From: an uncultured Eubacteriales bacterium | GTDB lineage: Bacteria; Bacillota; Clostridia; Oscillospirales; Oscillospiraceae | Assembly (NCBI GenBank): GCA_900321335.1 | Contig: ONVR01000074.1 | Span: 1-5,753, forward strand | Length of the DNA stretch: 5,753 nucleotides | Reading direction: 5' to 3' | Shown: in pieces, positions 1-5,506 of the stretch | Layout of the letters: each line of letters starts with the position of its first letter | Position numbering within the stretch: position 1 is the stretch's first letter | Position numbers and translations under genes: made by a program | Notes under the pieces: model-generated | The model's input: only the letters and a program-made list of their open reading frames with translations | Databases searched by the model: none | Told to the model about the DNA's origin: nothing

Positions 1-104
1 GCAAGGCGCTGGAGGCGCCGGTGCAGATCGAGCCCCAGAGCCTGTCCGCTCCCGACCGGGAGGGCTTTGTCCTGGTGGAGTGGGGCGGCGCCCGGATCGG
101 ATAA
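1..104 (+). CDS. C-terminal tail of an unidentified protein (partial, 5' end outside window)
   Basis: Reading frame 3 is open from the left edge and stops at TAA 102-104, giving 33 codons that end in FVLVEWGGARIG. Codon use is GC-rich in the third position, like the neighbouring genes, which supports real coding. I do not recognise the family from so short a tail, so no function is given. The next promoter begins one base after the stop codon, and there is no T-rich terminator between this gene and the PAS gene, so readthrough into the PAS gene is possible. Confidence 0.6.
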   Translation, partial: KALEAPVQIEPQSLSAPDREGFVLVEWGGARIG

Positions 105-105
105 A

Positions 106-134
106 TTGACACGAACTGGAAAATGTGCTATTCT
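106..134 (+). promoter_or_regulatory. Sigma-A-type promoter of the PAS-domain gene
   Basis: A perfect -35 box TTGACA (106-111), a 17-bp spacer and a -10 box TATTCT (129-134, 4 of 6) preceded by TGC (126-128, extended -10). Predicted transcription start is about 140-142. It sits immediately after the upstream stop codon. Because transcription would start after base 125, the in-frame ATG at 125 cannot be used from this promoter, which supports the ATG at 176 as the start. Confidence 0.72.
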
Positions 135-136
135 GC

Positions 137-162
137 TTCCGGACGGCGTCACGCCGCCGGAA
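137..162 (+). promoter_or_regulatory. GC-rich dyad overlapping the predicted start of transcription and the Shine-Dalgarno
   Basis: TTCCGG (137-142) and CGGCG (144-148) pair with CGCCG (152-156) and CCGGAA (157-162), leaving one bulged A (143) and a TCA loop. That is 11 base pairs in 26 bases. There is no following T tract, so it is not a standard terminator. The right arm touches the AAAGGA ribosome binding site (161-166). It could be a repressor operator at the start site or an RNA hairpin in readthrough transcripts; the structure is seen, the role is inferred. Confidence 0.5.
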
Positions 163-175
163 AGGATGGCTGGAT

Positions 176-529
176 ATGGCTAACGCGGAACTGGAAAAGT
201 ACATTGAGGCATTTCACATGATGTGGGACAATTACCCGGAGTCGGTCCGGCTCATCGACAGGACCTTCACGGTGCTGGCGGGAAACAAGGCCTATACGGC
301 CATGGGCGGCGCCACGGACGTGAAGTGCAACGTGGGGGACCCGGCGTTTCACCGGGGATGTCAGGCCATGGCGTCTCTGAAATCGGGACAGACGAAAACC
401 ATCAAAACGGATGTGGAGGGGGTGGCCTGGGAATCCTACTGGGTGCCCGTGGCCGGCCGGGACGATCTGTACGTCCACTTCACCAACGGCATCAACGAGA
501 CCATGGCTAAAATGCAGCAGAAAGATTGA
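176..529 (+). CDS. Small single-domain PAS-fold protein
   Basis: A 117-residue cytoplasmic protein that is almost entirely one PAS-like domain with no attached output domain, signal peptide or membrane segment. Visible PAS features are the N-terminal helix with the NYPESVRLID strand (residues 19-28), the strand and helix around VLAGNKAY (33-40) with the typical Asn, a helix containing C51, H59 and C62 (C-x7-H-x2-C), and C-terminal strands at 85-104. PAS domains sense ligands, redox state or light or mediate dimerisation; the signal here is unknown. The start at ATG 176 is preferred over an in-frame ATG at 125 because it has AAAGGA 9 bases upstream and because base 125 lies inside the promoter. 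The gene has its own promoter and terminator and so looks monocistronic. Without an output domain it would need a partner protein, which is not evident nearby. Family call fairly sure; function unknown. Confidence 0.8.
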   Translation: MANAELEKYIEAFHMMWDNYPESVRLIDRTFTVLAGNKAYTAMGGATDVKCNVGDPAFHRGCQAMASLKSGQTKTIKTDVEGVAWESYWVPVAGRDDLYVHFTNGINETMAKMQQKD

Positions 530-543
530 TGACGAGACAGCGC

Positions 544-578
544 AGACCGGCAGGGGAAAGCCCTGCCGGTCTTTTTTT
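544..578 (+). terminator. Intrinsic terminator of the PAS-domain gene
   Basis: GACCGGCAGGG (545-555) pairs perfectly with CCCTGCCGGTC (561-571) around a GAAAG loop, followed by seven T (572-578); A544 can also pair with T572. It starts 15 bases after the PAS stop codon and separates this gene from the MATE operon. Confidence 0.95.
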
Positions 579-584
579 GCCGTA

Positions 585-613
585 TTGTAAACAGATGCCG
601 CATGTGCTATACT
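585..613 (+). promoter_or_regulatory. Sigma-A-type promoter of the MATE-GNAT operon
   Basis: -35 TTGTAA (585-590, 4 of 6), a 17-bp spacer and -10 TATACT (608-613, 5 of 6) with the extended TGC motif (605-607). Predicted start of transcription is about 620, giving a leader of about 38 bases before ATG 658. The GGAGG at 616-620 lies at the transcription start and has no start codon at a usable distance, so it is probably not a ribosome binding site. Confidence 0.65.
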
Positions 614-657
614 ACGGAGGCAAATTTCAGACGTATGCAAGGTGCGGAAGGACAGGC

Positions 658-2067
658 ATGGAAAAGCTGAGAAAGAAAAAGTCAATAGCCGCCCTGGCCC
701 TGCTGCCCATGGTGTTTTCCCTGGCCTGGCCCACCATGCTCGAGCAGGTCATGCAGACGGCGGTGCAGTATATCGACACCGCCATGGTGGGGAGGCTGGG
801 CACCCAGGCCACCGCAGCCGTGGGCTCCACCACCACGGTCAACTGGCTGCTGGGCAGTACCCTGGGGGCCTTCGGCGTCGGGTTTCTGGCCTACATCTCC
901 CAGGCCCTGGGCTCCCGGGAGCCGGAGCGGGCCCGAAAGGCCGCGGCCCAGTCCGTTCTGGCGGTACTGGTCATCGGGACCGTGTTTACCGCGTTGACGC
1001 TCTCCCTGAGCGGTCTGGTCCCCGTATGGATGCAGGTGGACGAGCCCATCCGGGATCTGGCGGCCAGATACTTCTTTATCCTGTATCTTCCCATGCTTCC
1101 CCGTGCCGCCTGCACCATTTTCGGCACGGTGCTCCGGTCGGCTGGGGATACGAAAACGCCCATGCGTGTGGGCATCCTGGTCAACGCCGTCAACGTGCTG
1201 CTGAACTTCCTGCTGATCTATCCGACCCGGACCGTCGCCGTGTTTTCTCTCCGATTTCCCATGTGGGGCGCGGGCTGGGGCGTCACCGGAGCGGCCGCCG
1301 CCAGCGCCGCTGCGTTTCTGCTGGGGGGCGCGGTCATCACCGTGGCCCTCTACCGTCACAAAACCATCTCTCCCAGAGGCTTTTCCATCCGGCCGGACAG
1401 GGAGGTTCTGCTCCCCTGCCTCCGGGTGGCCGTGCCCAACATGCTCCAGCGCTTCGGCACCTCTCTGGGGTATGTGGCCTTCGCGGCCATGATCAACGCC
1501 CTGGGCCAGATCGCCACCGCCGCCCACACCGTGGCCAACACGGTGGAGTCCGCCTTCTACATCCCCGGCTACGGCATGCAGACGGCGGCGGCCACCCTCA
1601 CGGGGAACGCCCTGGGAGCCGGAGACCGGAAGCGGATGCGGGATCTGGCCCGGGTGATCGCGGCCATCGAGGTGACTCTGATGCTCCTCTCCGGCGCTGT
1701 GCTGTTTGCCTTTGCCCCGAAGATGGTGAGCCTGTTCAGCAAAGACGCGGCGGTGATCCTGCTGGGCAGCACGGTGCTGCGTATGGTGGCCTGCTCCGAG
1801 CCCTTTTACGGCGTGTCCATCGTCATCGAGGGAATGCTTCAGGGCGCCGGCAGGACGGGGATGCCCTTTGTGTTCAATATCGTCGGGATGTGGGGCGTGC
1901 GGATCGTGGGGACGTTTGCCTGTACCCGGCTGCTGGGCATGGGCCTGGTCGCCGCCTGGGGCTGTATGATCGGCCACAACCTGCTGCTGTTTTTCCTGTT
2001 CGTGATCTATTACGTCCGGGGCCGGTGGAATCCCCTGGATGCCCGGGAAAAGGAGGCGATCCCGTGA
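658..2067 (+). CDS. MATE-family multidrug/sodium antiporter efflux protein
   Basis: A 469-residue polytopic inner-membrane protein, near the usual MATE length of about 450. MATE transporters use a Na+ or H+ gradient to expel cationic drugs, dyes or metabolites. Family hallmarks are in place in both halves: TM1 with WPTMLEQ (24-30) and the DTAMVGRLG segment (40-48), LRSAGDTKTPM (159-169) followed by VNAVNVLLNFLL (175-186), the second-half helix with AAHTVANTVE (288-297), the loop GNALGAGD (316-323) and EGMLQGAGRTGMP (391-403). Hydrophobic stretches fit about 12 helices, and the N-terminus is basic (MEKLRKKK). The start ATG 658 has AAGGA at 648-652; the in-frame ATG codons farther upstream lie within the terminator or promoter region and would add a non-homologous, non-membrane leader. 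The stop overlaps the GNAT start (GTGA), indicating translational coupling. Substrate cannot be told from sequence. Confidence 0.95.
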   Translation: MEKLRKKKSIAALALLPMVFSLAWPTMLEQVMQTAVQYIDTAMVGRLGTQATAAVGSTTTVNWLLGSTLGAFGVGFLAYISQALGSREPERARKAAAQSVLAVLVIGTVFTALTLSLSGLVPVWMQVDEPIRDLAARYFFILYLPMLPRAACTIFGTVLRSAGDTKTPMRVGILVNAVNVLLNFLLIYPTRTVAVFSLRFPMWGAGWGVTGAAAASAAAFLLGGAVITVALYRHKTISPRGFSIRPDREVLLPCLRVAVPNMLQRFGTSLGYVAFAAMINALGQIATAAHTVANTVESAFYIPGYGMQTAAATLTGNALGAGDRKRMRDLARVIAAIEVTLMLLSGAVLFAFAPKMVSLFSKDAAVILLGSTVLRMVACSEPFYGVSIVIEGMLQGAGRTGMPFVFNIVGMWGVRIVGTFACTRLLGMGLVAAWGCMIGHNLLLFFLFVIYYVRGRWNPLDAREKEAIP

Positions 2068-2621
2068 TCCGTGTGAGAAGCGCCGTACCGGCGGACGTGC
2101 CCCGGCTGCTGGCGATCTACGACTGGTATGTTCGGCACACCGCCGTGACCTTCGACTACGAGACGCCCTCTCCGGCGGCCTTCCGTCGTAAGATGGAGAC
2201 GGTCATGGCCGCCTACCCCTATCTGGTCCTGGAAACGGACGGCGCCGTCTGCGGCTACGCCTATGCCGGGCCCTTCGTGGGCCGGGCCGCCTATGACTGG
2301 GCCTGTGAGACCACGATCTATCTGGACCCGGATTACCGGGGCGCGGGGCTGGGGCGGATTTTGTATCAGGCGCTGTTTGACGCCCTGAGAGAGATGGGGA
2401 TCCTGAACCTCTACGCCTGTATCGGCAGCCCGGAGGGGGAGGACCCCTATCTGACGGACGCCAGCGAGAACTTTCACAGCCGTATGGGCTTTGCCCGGGT
2501 GGGCACCTTCCGGCGCTGCGGGTATAAGTTCGGCCGCTGGTACAACATGATCTGGATGGAAAAGCTCCTGGGGGAACACCGGCCGGACCCCACCCCCGTG
2601 GACCATAACCGGCAGAGATGA
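2064..2621 (+). CDS. GNAT N-acetyltransferase, phosphinothricin acetyltransferase (Pat/Bar)-like
   Basis: A 185-residue cytoplasmic enzyme that transfers acetyl from acetyl-CoA to an amino group; relatives act on phosphinothricin, methionine sulfoximine or related amino-acid analogues. The core is complete: IRVRSAVPADVPRLLAIYD (2-20) is the first strand and helix; AYDWACETTIYLDP (76-89) matches the Pat/Bar strand with E82 at the conserved acidic position; YRGAGLG (91-97) is the acetyl-CoA pyrophosphate loop; CGYKFGRWYNMIWMEK (152-167) matches the family's C-terminal strand pair. Between the fifth strand and the next helix (122-138) it is longer than Bar, with PEGEDPYLTDASENFH. It starts at GTG 2064, chosen because AGGAGG (2051-2056) lies 7 bases before it, and overlaps the MATE stop by 4 bases. 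The last 16 or so residues are polar and outside the fold. Substrate is inferred only at family level; housekeeping detoxification is as likely as antibiotic resistance. Confidence 0.9.
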   Translation: MIRVRSAVPADVPRLLAIYDWYVRHTAVTFDYETPSPAAFRRKMETVMAAYPYLVLETDGAVCGYAYAGPFVGRAAYDWACETTIYLDPDYRGAGLGRILYQALFDALREMGILNLYACIGSPEGEDPYLTDASENFHSRMGFARVGTFRRCGYKFGRWYNMIWMEKLLGEHRPDPTPVDHNRQR

Positions 2622-2627
2622 TCACGG

Positions 2628-2664
2628 CAGGCGCGGCGCCTTTGTAAGGCACCGCGCCTGTTTT
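2628..2664 (+). terminator. Intrinsic terminator of the MATE-GNAT operon
   Basis: CAGGCGCGG (2628-2636) pairs with CCGCGCCTG (2652-2660); after one C-A mismatch the stem continues with GCCTT (2638-2642) and AAGGC (2646-2650) around a TGT loop. Four T follow (2661-2664). The short T run makes it weaker than the terminator at 544-578, but the stem is long and GC-rich and begins 6 bases after the GNAT stop. Confidence 0.85.
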
Positions 2665-2723
2665 GCGGCAAGATGCCGGTTCGGATGGGCAAAAGCGCTG
2701 AATTTGTATGTTTTAGCAGGGCG

Positions 2724-2748
2724 CTTGTTGAGAAAGATTGACAACAAG
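2724..2748 (+). repeat. Perfect 7-bp inverted repeat overlapping the lipoprotein promoter -35 box
   Basis: CTTGTTG (2724-2730) and CAACAAG (2742-2748) are exact reverse complements separated by 11 bases. The right arm includes the last two bases of the TTGACA -35 box. The centre-to-centre distance of 18 bases is within the range for a dimeric repressor or activator operator. The repeat is seen; the operator role is inferred. Confidence 0.45.
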
Positions 2749-2766
2749 AGAAAAAACGTGTATGTT
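2738..2766 (+). promoter_or_regulatory. Sigma-A-type promoter of the lipoprotein gene
   Basis: Perfect -35 TTGACA (2738-2743), 17-bp spacer and -10 TATGTT (2761-2766, 4 of 6). Predicted start of transcription is about 2773, leaving a leader of about 50 bases. The surrounding 2695-2800 region is clearly more AT-rich than the genes on each side. The rest of the 201-bp gap holds the upstream terminator and no evident gene. Confidence 0.6.
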
Positions 2767-2822
2767 GAAAATACCAATTATTTACTGGATCGGCATCATG
2801 TCCGGTTTAGGGAGGGAAGGGT

Positions 2823-4712
2823 ATGAAAAGAAAAACACGTGTTTTTAACCTGATCGGCATTCTTCTGGTGATCTGCCTGCTCTGCGGGTGCCTTGCCGGG
2901 TGCGGCGGCGCGCCGGACAAGGCGGAGGAGCCGGAGACGAATCCGGAGGAGCAGAGCCAGGAAGCGGTTCAGCCGGAGGAGGACCCTGCGCCGGAGCAGC
3001 CCGGTGAGGAGGACCCCGTCGCCGTCTCCGAAACGGCAATGGAGTATTTCGTCAACCGCCTTGCCGAAGGCAATTACACCATCGACGCCGCCGGATATAT
3101 GAAAACCAACGTGTACGGGACGGATCAGGTTTCTTTTCTATATGAAGACGAGCTGTACGATGACTATGCCTATATGACCTATGGCGGGGAGACGTTCTAC
3201 GGCCTGCTGACAGAAGACGCCGTCAGTGAAATCGCGTTCATCACCACAGGCAGTGCGGTGGATGCGGCCACGTCCGCCCTTCCGAATTTCTGGATCACCT
3301 TCAGCAGCGGCAATCTGTTCGAGCTGTTCTACAACAATCCGGACAAGCCTCTGGAATTCGTCACCCATGACGACACCGTCAAGATGACGCTGATGCGTCT
3401 TGCGGGCTACGGAGAGGCCGCCTACAACAAGATGCAGGATATTTATATGGAGTTTGACGCCGCCGAGCCCACCACAGTCCACTTTACGGCGGAGATAGAG
3501 GATGATCCCGTGGCGCGGATCTATTTCGACGATCTCGATCTGACGCTGCGGTTTGACGGCACCGAGAGCGATCCCCGGATCGACCGGTGGCTGCAGGATC
3601 CCGTATACCCGGAGACGAAGACGGCCTGGGACGAGAACGACCTGTTCGTTCTCAACTCGGTATTTCTCCCCGGCTATGGCCAGGACGCGATTCCCTTCCC
3701 GGCCTTTGCCAGCTATGCCATGCTGGTTGACGGGGATGCCTTCAATGCCCAGGAGATGTTCCGCGTGACGGACGCTCACGGAACCCAGGAGAACGTGGAG
3801 AGCTACAAGGCGGCGCTTCTGGGGGAGGGCTTCCGGGAGGCGTCCCTGACACAGGCCGACGGCAGCGAGATCACCGTGTATCGCCGTCTGCTGCGGGAGG
3901 AGTACGGCTGCTATGCCTCGGTATATCCCTATTACGACAACGGGTTCGTGCTGGAGGCCGGCCGGTATTATGACAATCCGGCGTATGACGGTCTGGAGGC
4001 CATCAACGAAGTGATCGCCCGGTACGGCTTTGCCGAACTGCCCGACAGCGAACAGCTCAGCGACTGGCACGGCACCGACACGGCGGCGGAACGGACGGAG
4101 TCATGGCTGTACTTCTTCGAGTACGAGCTGTCCCTGTTTGCCACGGCACGCTTTGAAGACCCGGAGGCGCTGAATGCCTATCTGGAGCAATACGGCGCGC
4201 TGCTTACGGAAGAAGGCTACGAGGCGAACCTCTCCATGGACCCGGATCTGGGGGAAGAGGTCCTTGACTACTATGAGACGGCCGACGGCGCCGGCACGTT
4301 CCGCTACACCATCGAAGATGACACGGTCGTCCTTCAGTTCCGGGTCGAGAAGAACATTTCCATCGAAGAGGCCGAGAGCAGAGTGCTGGAGGCGGGATTC
4401 CCGGAGATCTCCTTCTCCGGTGACGTCTTCTGCAGAGACATCGCCAGGTATTATAAGATGGTCTCGGGATTTGACGGCATGTACCTCTCCGTCTCCCAGC
4501 CCTTTGACAGCCAGGAGGAAGCCGAGGCGTTCCTGGACGCTTATACAGCCGCGCTGGAAGACGCGGATTACTACTATACCAGTCCGGATTCCGTCGGGTC
4601 CCTGAAGCAGTTTGTCTACTACCTGGAGGAGCAGGAGCAGTATTTCGCCTTTGACTACTTCCCGGAGGAGGACAGCGCGCTGGTCAACATCGACTTTGTC
4701 GTGAGAGGCTGA
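2823..4712 (+). CDS. Large acidic secreted lipoprotein of unknown function with degenerate C-terminal repeats
   Basis: A 629-residue predicted lipoprotein. The signal peptide has a basic start (MKRKTR), a hydrophobic core (8-22) and a perfect lipobox LAGC (24-27), so C27 would be lipidated and the mature protein anchored on the outer face of the membrane. Residues 30-68 are a Glu/Pro-rich linker typical of surface lipoproteins. The rest (about 70-629) is acidic, rich in Tyr, Phe, Asp and Glu, and has no catalytic motif I recognise. By eye the C-terminal half holds three related units: Y328-F337, Y457-Y466 and Y574-Y583 share a Y-x-A-[LA]-L-x(4)-[FY]-like helix end with identical 9-residue spacing, each followed by aromatic strands; a GF-x-E turn recurs at 402-405 and 525-528. 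Only two cysteines (C363, C537) lie outside the signal peptide. ATG 2823 is preceded by GGAGG (2811-2815) at 7 bases. The gene has its own promoter and terminator. Function unknown; I name no family. Confidence 0.88.
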   Translation: MKRKTRVFNLIGILLVICLLCGCLAGCGGAPDKAEEPETNPEEQSQEAVQPEEDPAPEQPGEEDPVAVSETAMEYFVNRLAEGNYTIDAAGYMKTNVYGTDQVSFLYEDELYDDYAYMTYGGETFYGLLTEDAVSEIAFITTGSAVDAATSALPNFWITFSSGNLFELFYNNPDKPLEFVTHDDTVKMTLMRLAGYGEAAYNKMQDIYMEFDAAEPTTVHFTAEIEDDPVARIYFDDLDLTLRFDGTESDPRIDRWLQDPVYPETKTAWDENDLFVLNSVFLPGYGQDAIPFPAFASYAMLVDGDAFNAQEMFRVTDAHGTQENVESYKAALLGEGFREASLTQADGSEITVYRRLLREEYGCYASVYPYYDNGFVLEAGRYYDNPAYDGLEAINEVIARYGFAELPDSEQLSDWHGTDTAAERTESWLYFFEYELSLFATARFEDPEALNAYLEQYGALLTEEGYEANLSMDPDLGEEVLDYYETADGAGTFRYTIEDDTVVLQFRVEKNISIEEAESRVLEAGFPEISFSGDVFCRDIARYYKMVSGFDGMYLSVSQPFDSQEEAEAFLDAYTAALEDADYYYTSPDSVGSLKQFVYYLEEQEQYFAFDYFPEEDSALVNIDFVVRG

Positions 4713-4767
4713 CCCGCGCTGCCCGGACAGGGAGGGAGATTTCCCCTTGCCAGACTCTCTGATCACA

Positions 4768-4805
4768 AAAAACCCTTCGCTGCGATTTTGCAGCGAAGGG
4801 TTTTT
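4768..4805. terminator. Bidirectional intrinsic terminator between convergent genes
   Basis: AAAAACCCTTCGCTGC (4768-4783) and GCAGCGAAGGGTTTTT (4790-4805) form a perfect 16-bp stem around a GATTTT loop. T runs follow the GC-rich core on both strands: five T at 4801-4805 on the plus strand and six on the minus strand (complement of 4767-4772). It can therefore end transcription of the plus-strand lipoprotein gene and of the minus-strand ArsR-SdpI operon, whose stop codon is about 20 bases away. Confidence 0.95.
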
Positions 4806-4825
4806 GTCATTGGGCTCGTGCCAGG

Positions 4826-5506
4826 TCAGGAGGGATCGTCTTTGTTTGCCCTGTCTGCCAGATAATACCGGCGGGAGGCAGCCAGACAGAGGATCAGCCA
4901 GATGACGATCACCGCCGTCATCATCACCAGATTCCACTTCCCGGGGATAAACGGGGACAGAAGGATCATGCAAAACCCGGCGATCACAGAGGCAATGCCG
5001 CCGAAGCGCTGGCTTTTCTGCCAGACGGCGTCGTTGGCCATGCTCCACTTGGTCCGAAGACCGAACATCGCGTTTCGGCGCATCTTCGGCATGATGTTTC
5101 CGAGCACGACAAGCTGCACGCCGATGCCGATGCTCACAAACCGGATTGCGTCATCGCCGGAGACCCGGGGCGCGGCCTCCGGATCGTACCGGAGGGCTTT
5201 TGCCATGAAAAAGAAGCCCAGCAGCGTAAAGAAGATAAGGGAGCAGAGGCCCGCGTACAGGAGAATTTTCGCGTTGGTCTGTTCGCCCTTTTTCTCCTGG
5301 CTTCCTGCCGTCAGCTGAAAAAACACGCCCATGGCAATGGCAAATCCGGGCCAGATCAGGTTTTCATATTTGCTCCCGATACGATCCACTTCGCCGGCGA
5401 AGTTGTAATGCACCGGGATCCGTGCCGGGGAGAGGATCAGAAAAACGACTGTTCCCGCCACGCACAGCAGGATCACGATCCAGAAAAGGGTGTGGAGCTT
5501 CTTCAT
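4826..5506 (-). CDS. sdpI: SdpI-like integral membrane protein (DUF1648 plus SdpI region)
   Basis: A 226-residue protein with about six predicted membrane helices (near 7-25, 50-66, 80-102, 119-139, 168-186, 191-209). The N-terminal part has the DUF1648-type sequence ARIPVHYNFAGEVDRIGSK (28-46). The second half has the SdpI signature: GNIMPKMRRNAMFGLRTKW (136-154) followed by WQKSQRFGG (162-170). In Bacillus subtilis SdpI gives immunity to the SDP toxin and also holds the SdpR repressor at the membrane; many homologues elsewhere have no known toxin partner. The start codon overlaps the stop of the ArsR gene by one base (TAATG) and has GAGGTGA (complement of 5513-5519) 6 bases upstream, so the two are one coupled operon. 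No SdpA, SdpB or SdpC-like gene is visible. Membership is confident; the immunity role is inference from family and context. Confidence 0.92.
   Translation of the reverse strand: MKKLHTLFWIVILLCVAGTVVFLILSPARIPVHYNFAGEVDRIGSKYENLIWPGFAIAMGVFFQLTAGSQEKKGEQTNAKILLYAGLCSLIFFTLLGFFFMAKALRYDPEAAPRVSGDDAIRFVSIGIGVQLVVLGNIMPKMRRNAMFGLRTKWSMANDAVWQKSQRFGGIASVIAGFCMILLSPFIPGKWNLVMMTAVIVIWLILCLAASRRYYLADRANKDDPS

Noticed and set aside
125..175. N-terminal extension of the PAS protein from ATG 125
   Set aside because: This ATG sits in the promoter spacer, lacks a ribosome binding site, and the extra residues encode the dyad rather than any PAS element.
526..657. N-terminal extension of the MATE protein from ATG 526
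   Set aside because: The extension would translate through the PAS terminator and the MATE promoter; ATG 658 has its own ribosome binding site and gives a normal MATE N-terminus.
149..685. Minus-strand open frame of 178 codons opposite the PAS gene
   Set aside because: It crosses the PAS terminator and the MATE promoter and has no family resemblance.
682..1977. Minus-strand open frame of 431 codons opposite the MATE gene
   Set aside because: Composition is Gly/His/Gln/Arg-rich with no hydrophobic pattern or family motif; it mirrors the strong MATE gene.
642..2621. Plus-strand open frame of 659 codons covering the MATE gene in another frame and running into the acetyltransferase
   Set aside because: Only its last 185 codons show a protein family (GNAT). 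The upstream part is Gly/Arg/His-rich with no family resemblance and runs out of frame with the clear MATE protein, as expected in GC-rich DNA.
2693..2726. AAGCGC/GCGCTT inverted repeat in the intergenic region
   Set aside because: Only 6 bp per arm with a 22-base gap and no T tract; it may well be chance, so it is not listed as a feature.
3138..4070. Minus-strand open frame of 310 codons opposite the lipoprotein
   Set aside because: No recognisable domain or supporting ribosome binding site, and the opposite strand encodes a lipoprotein with signal peptide, promoter and terminator.
4713..4825. Possible small RNA or small gene between the convergent genes
   Set aside because: No open frame with a ribosome binding site and no promoter was found; the bidirectional terminator explains the structure.
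4101..5048. Minus-strand open frame of 315 codons bridging the end of the SdpI gene and the lipoprotein
   Set aside because: It overlaps SdpI in another frame and runs through the strong bidirectional terminator; no family resemblance.
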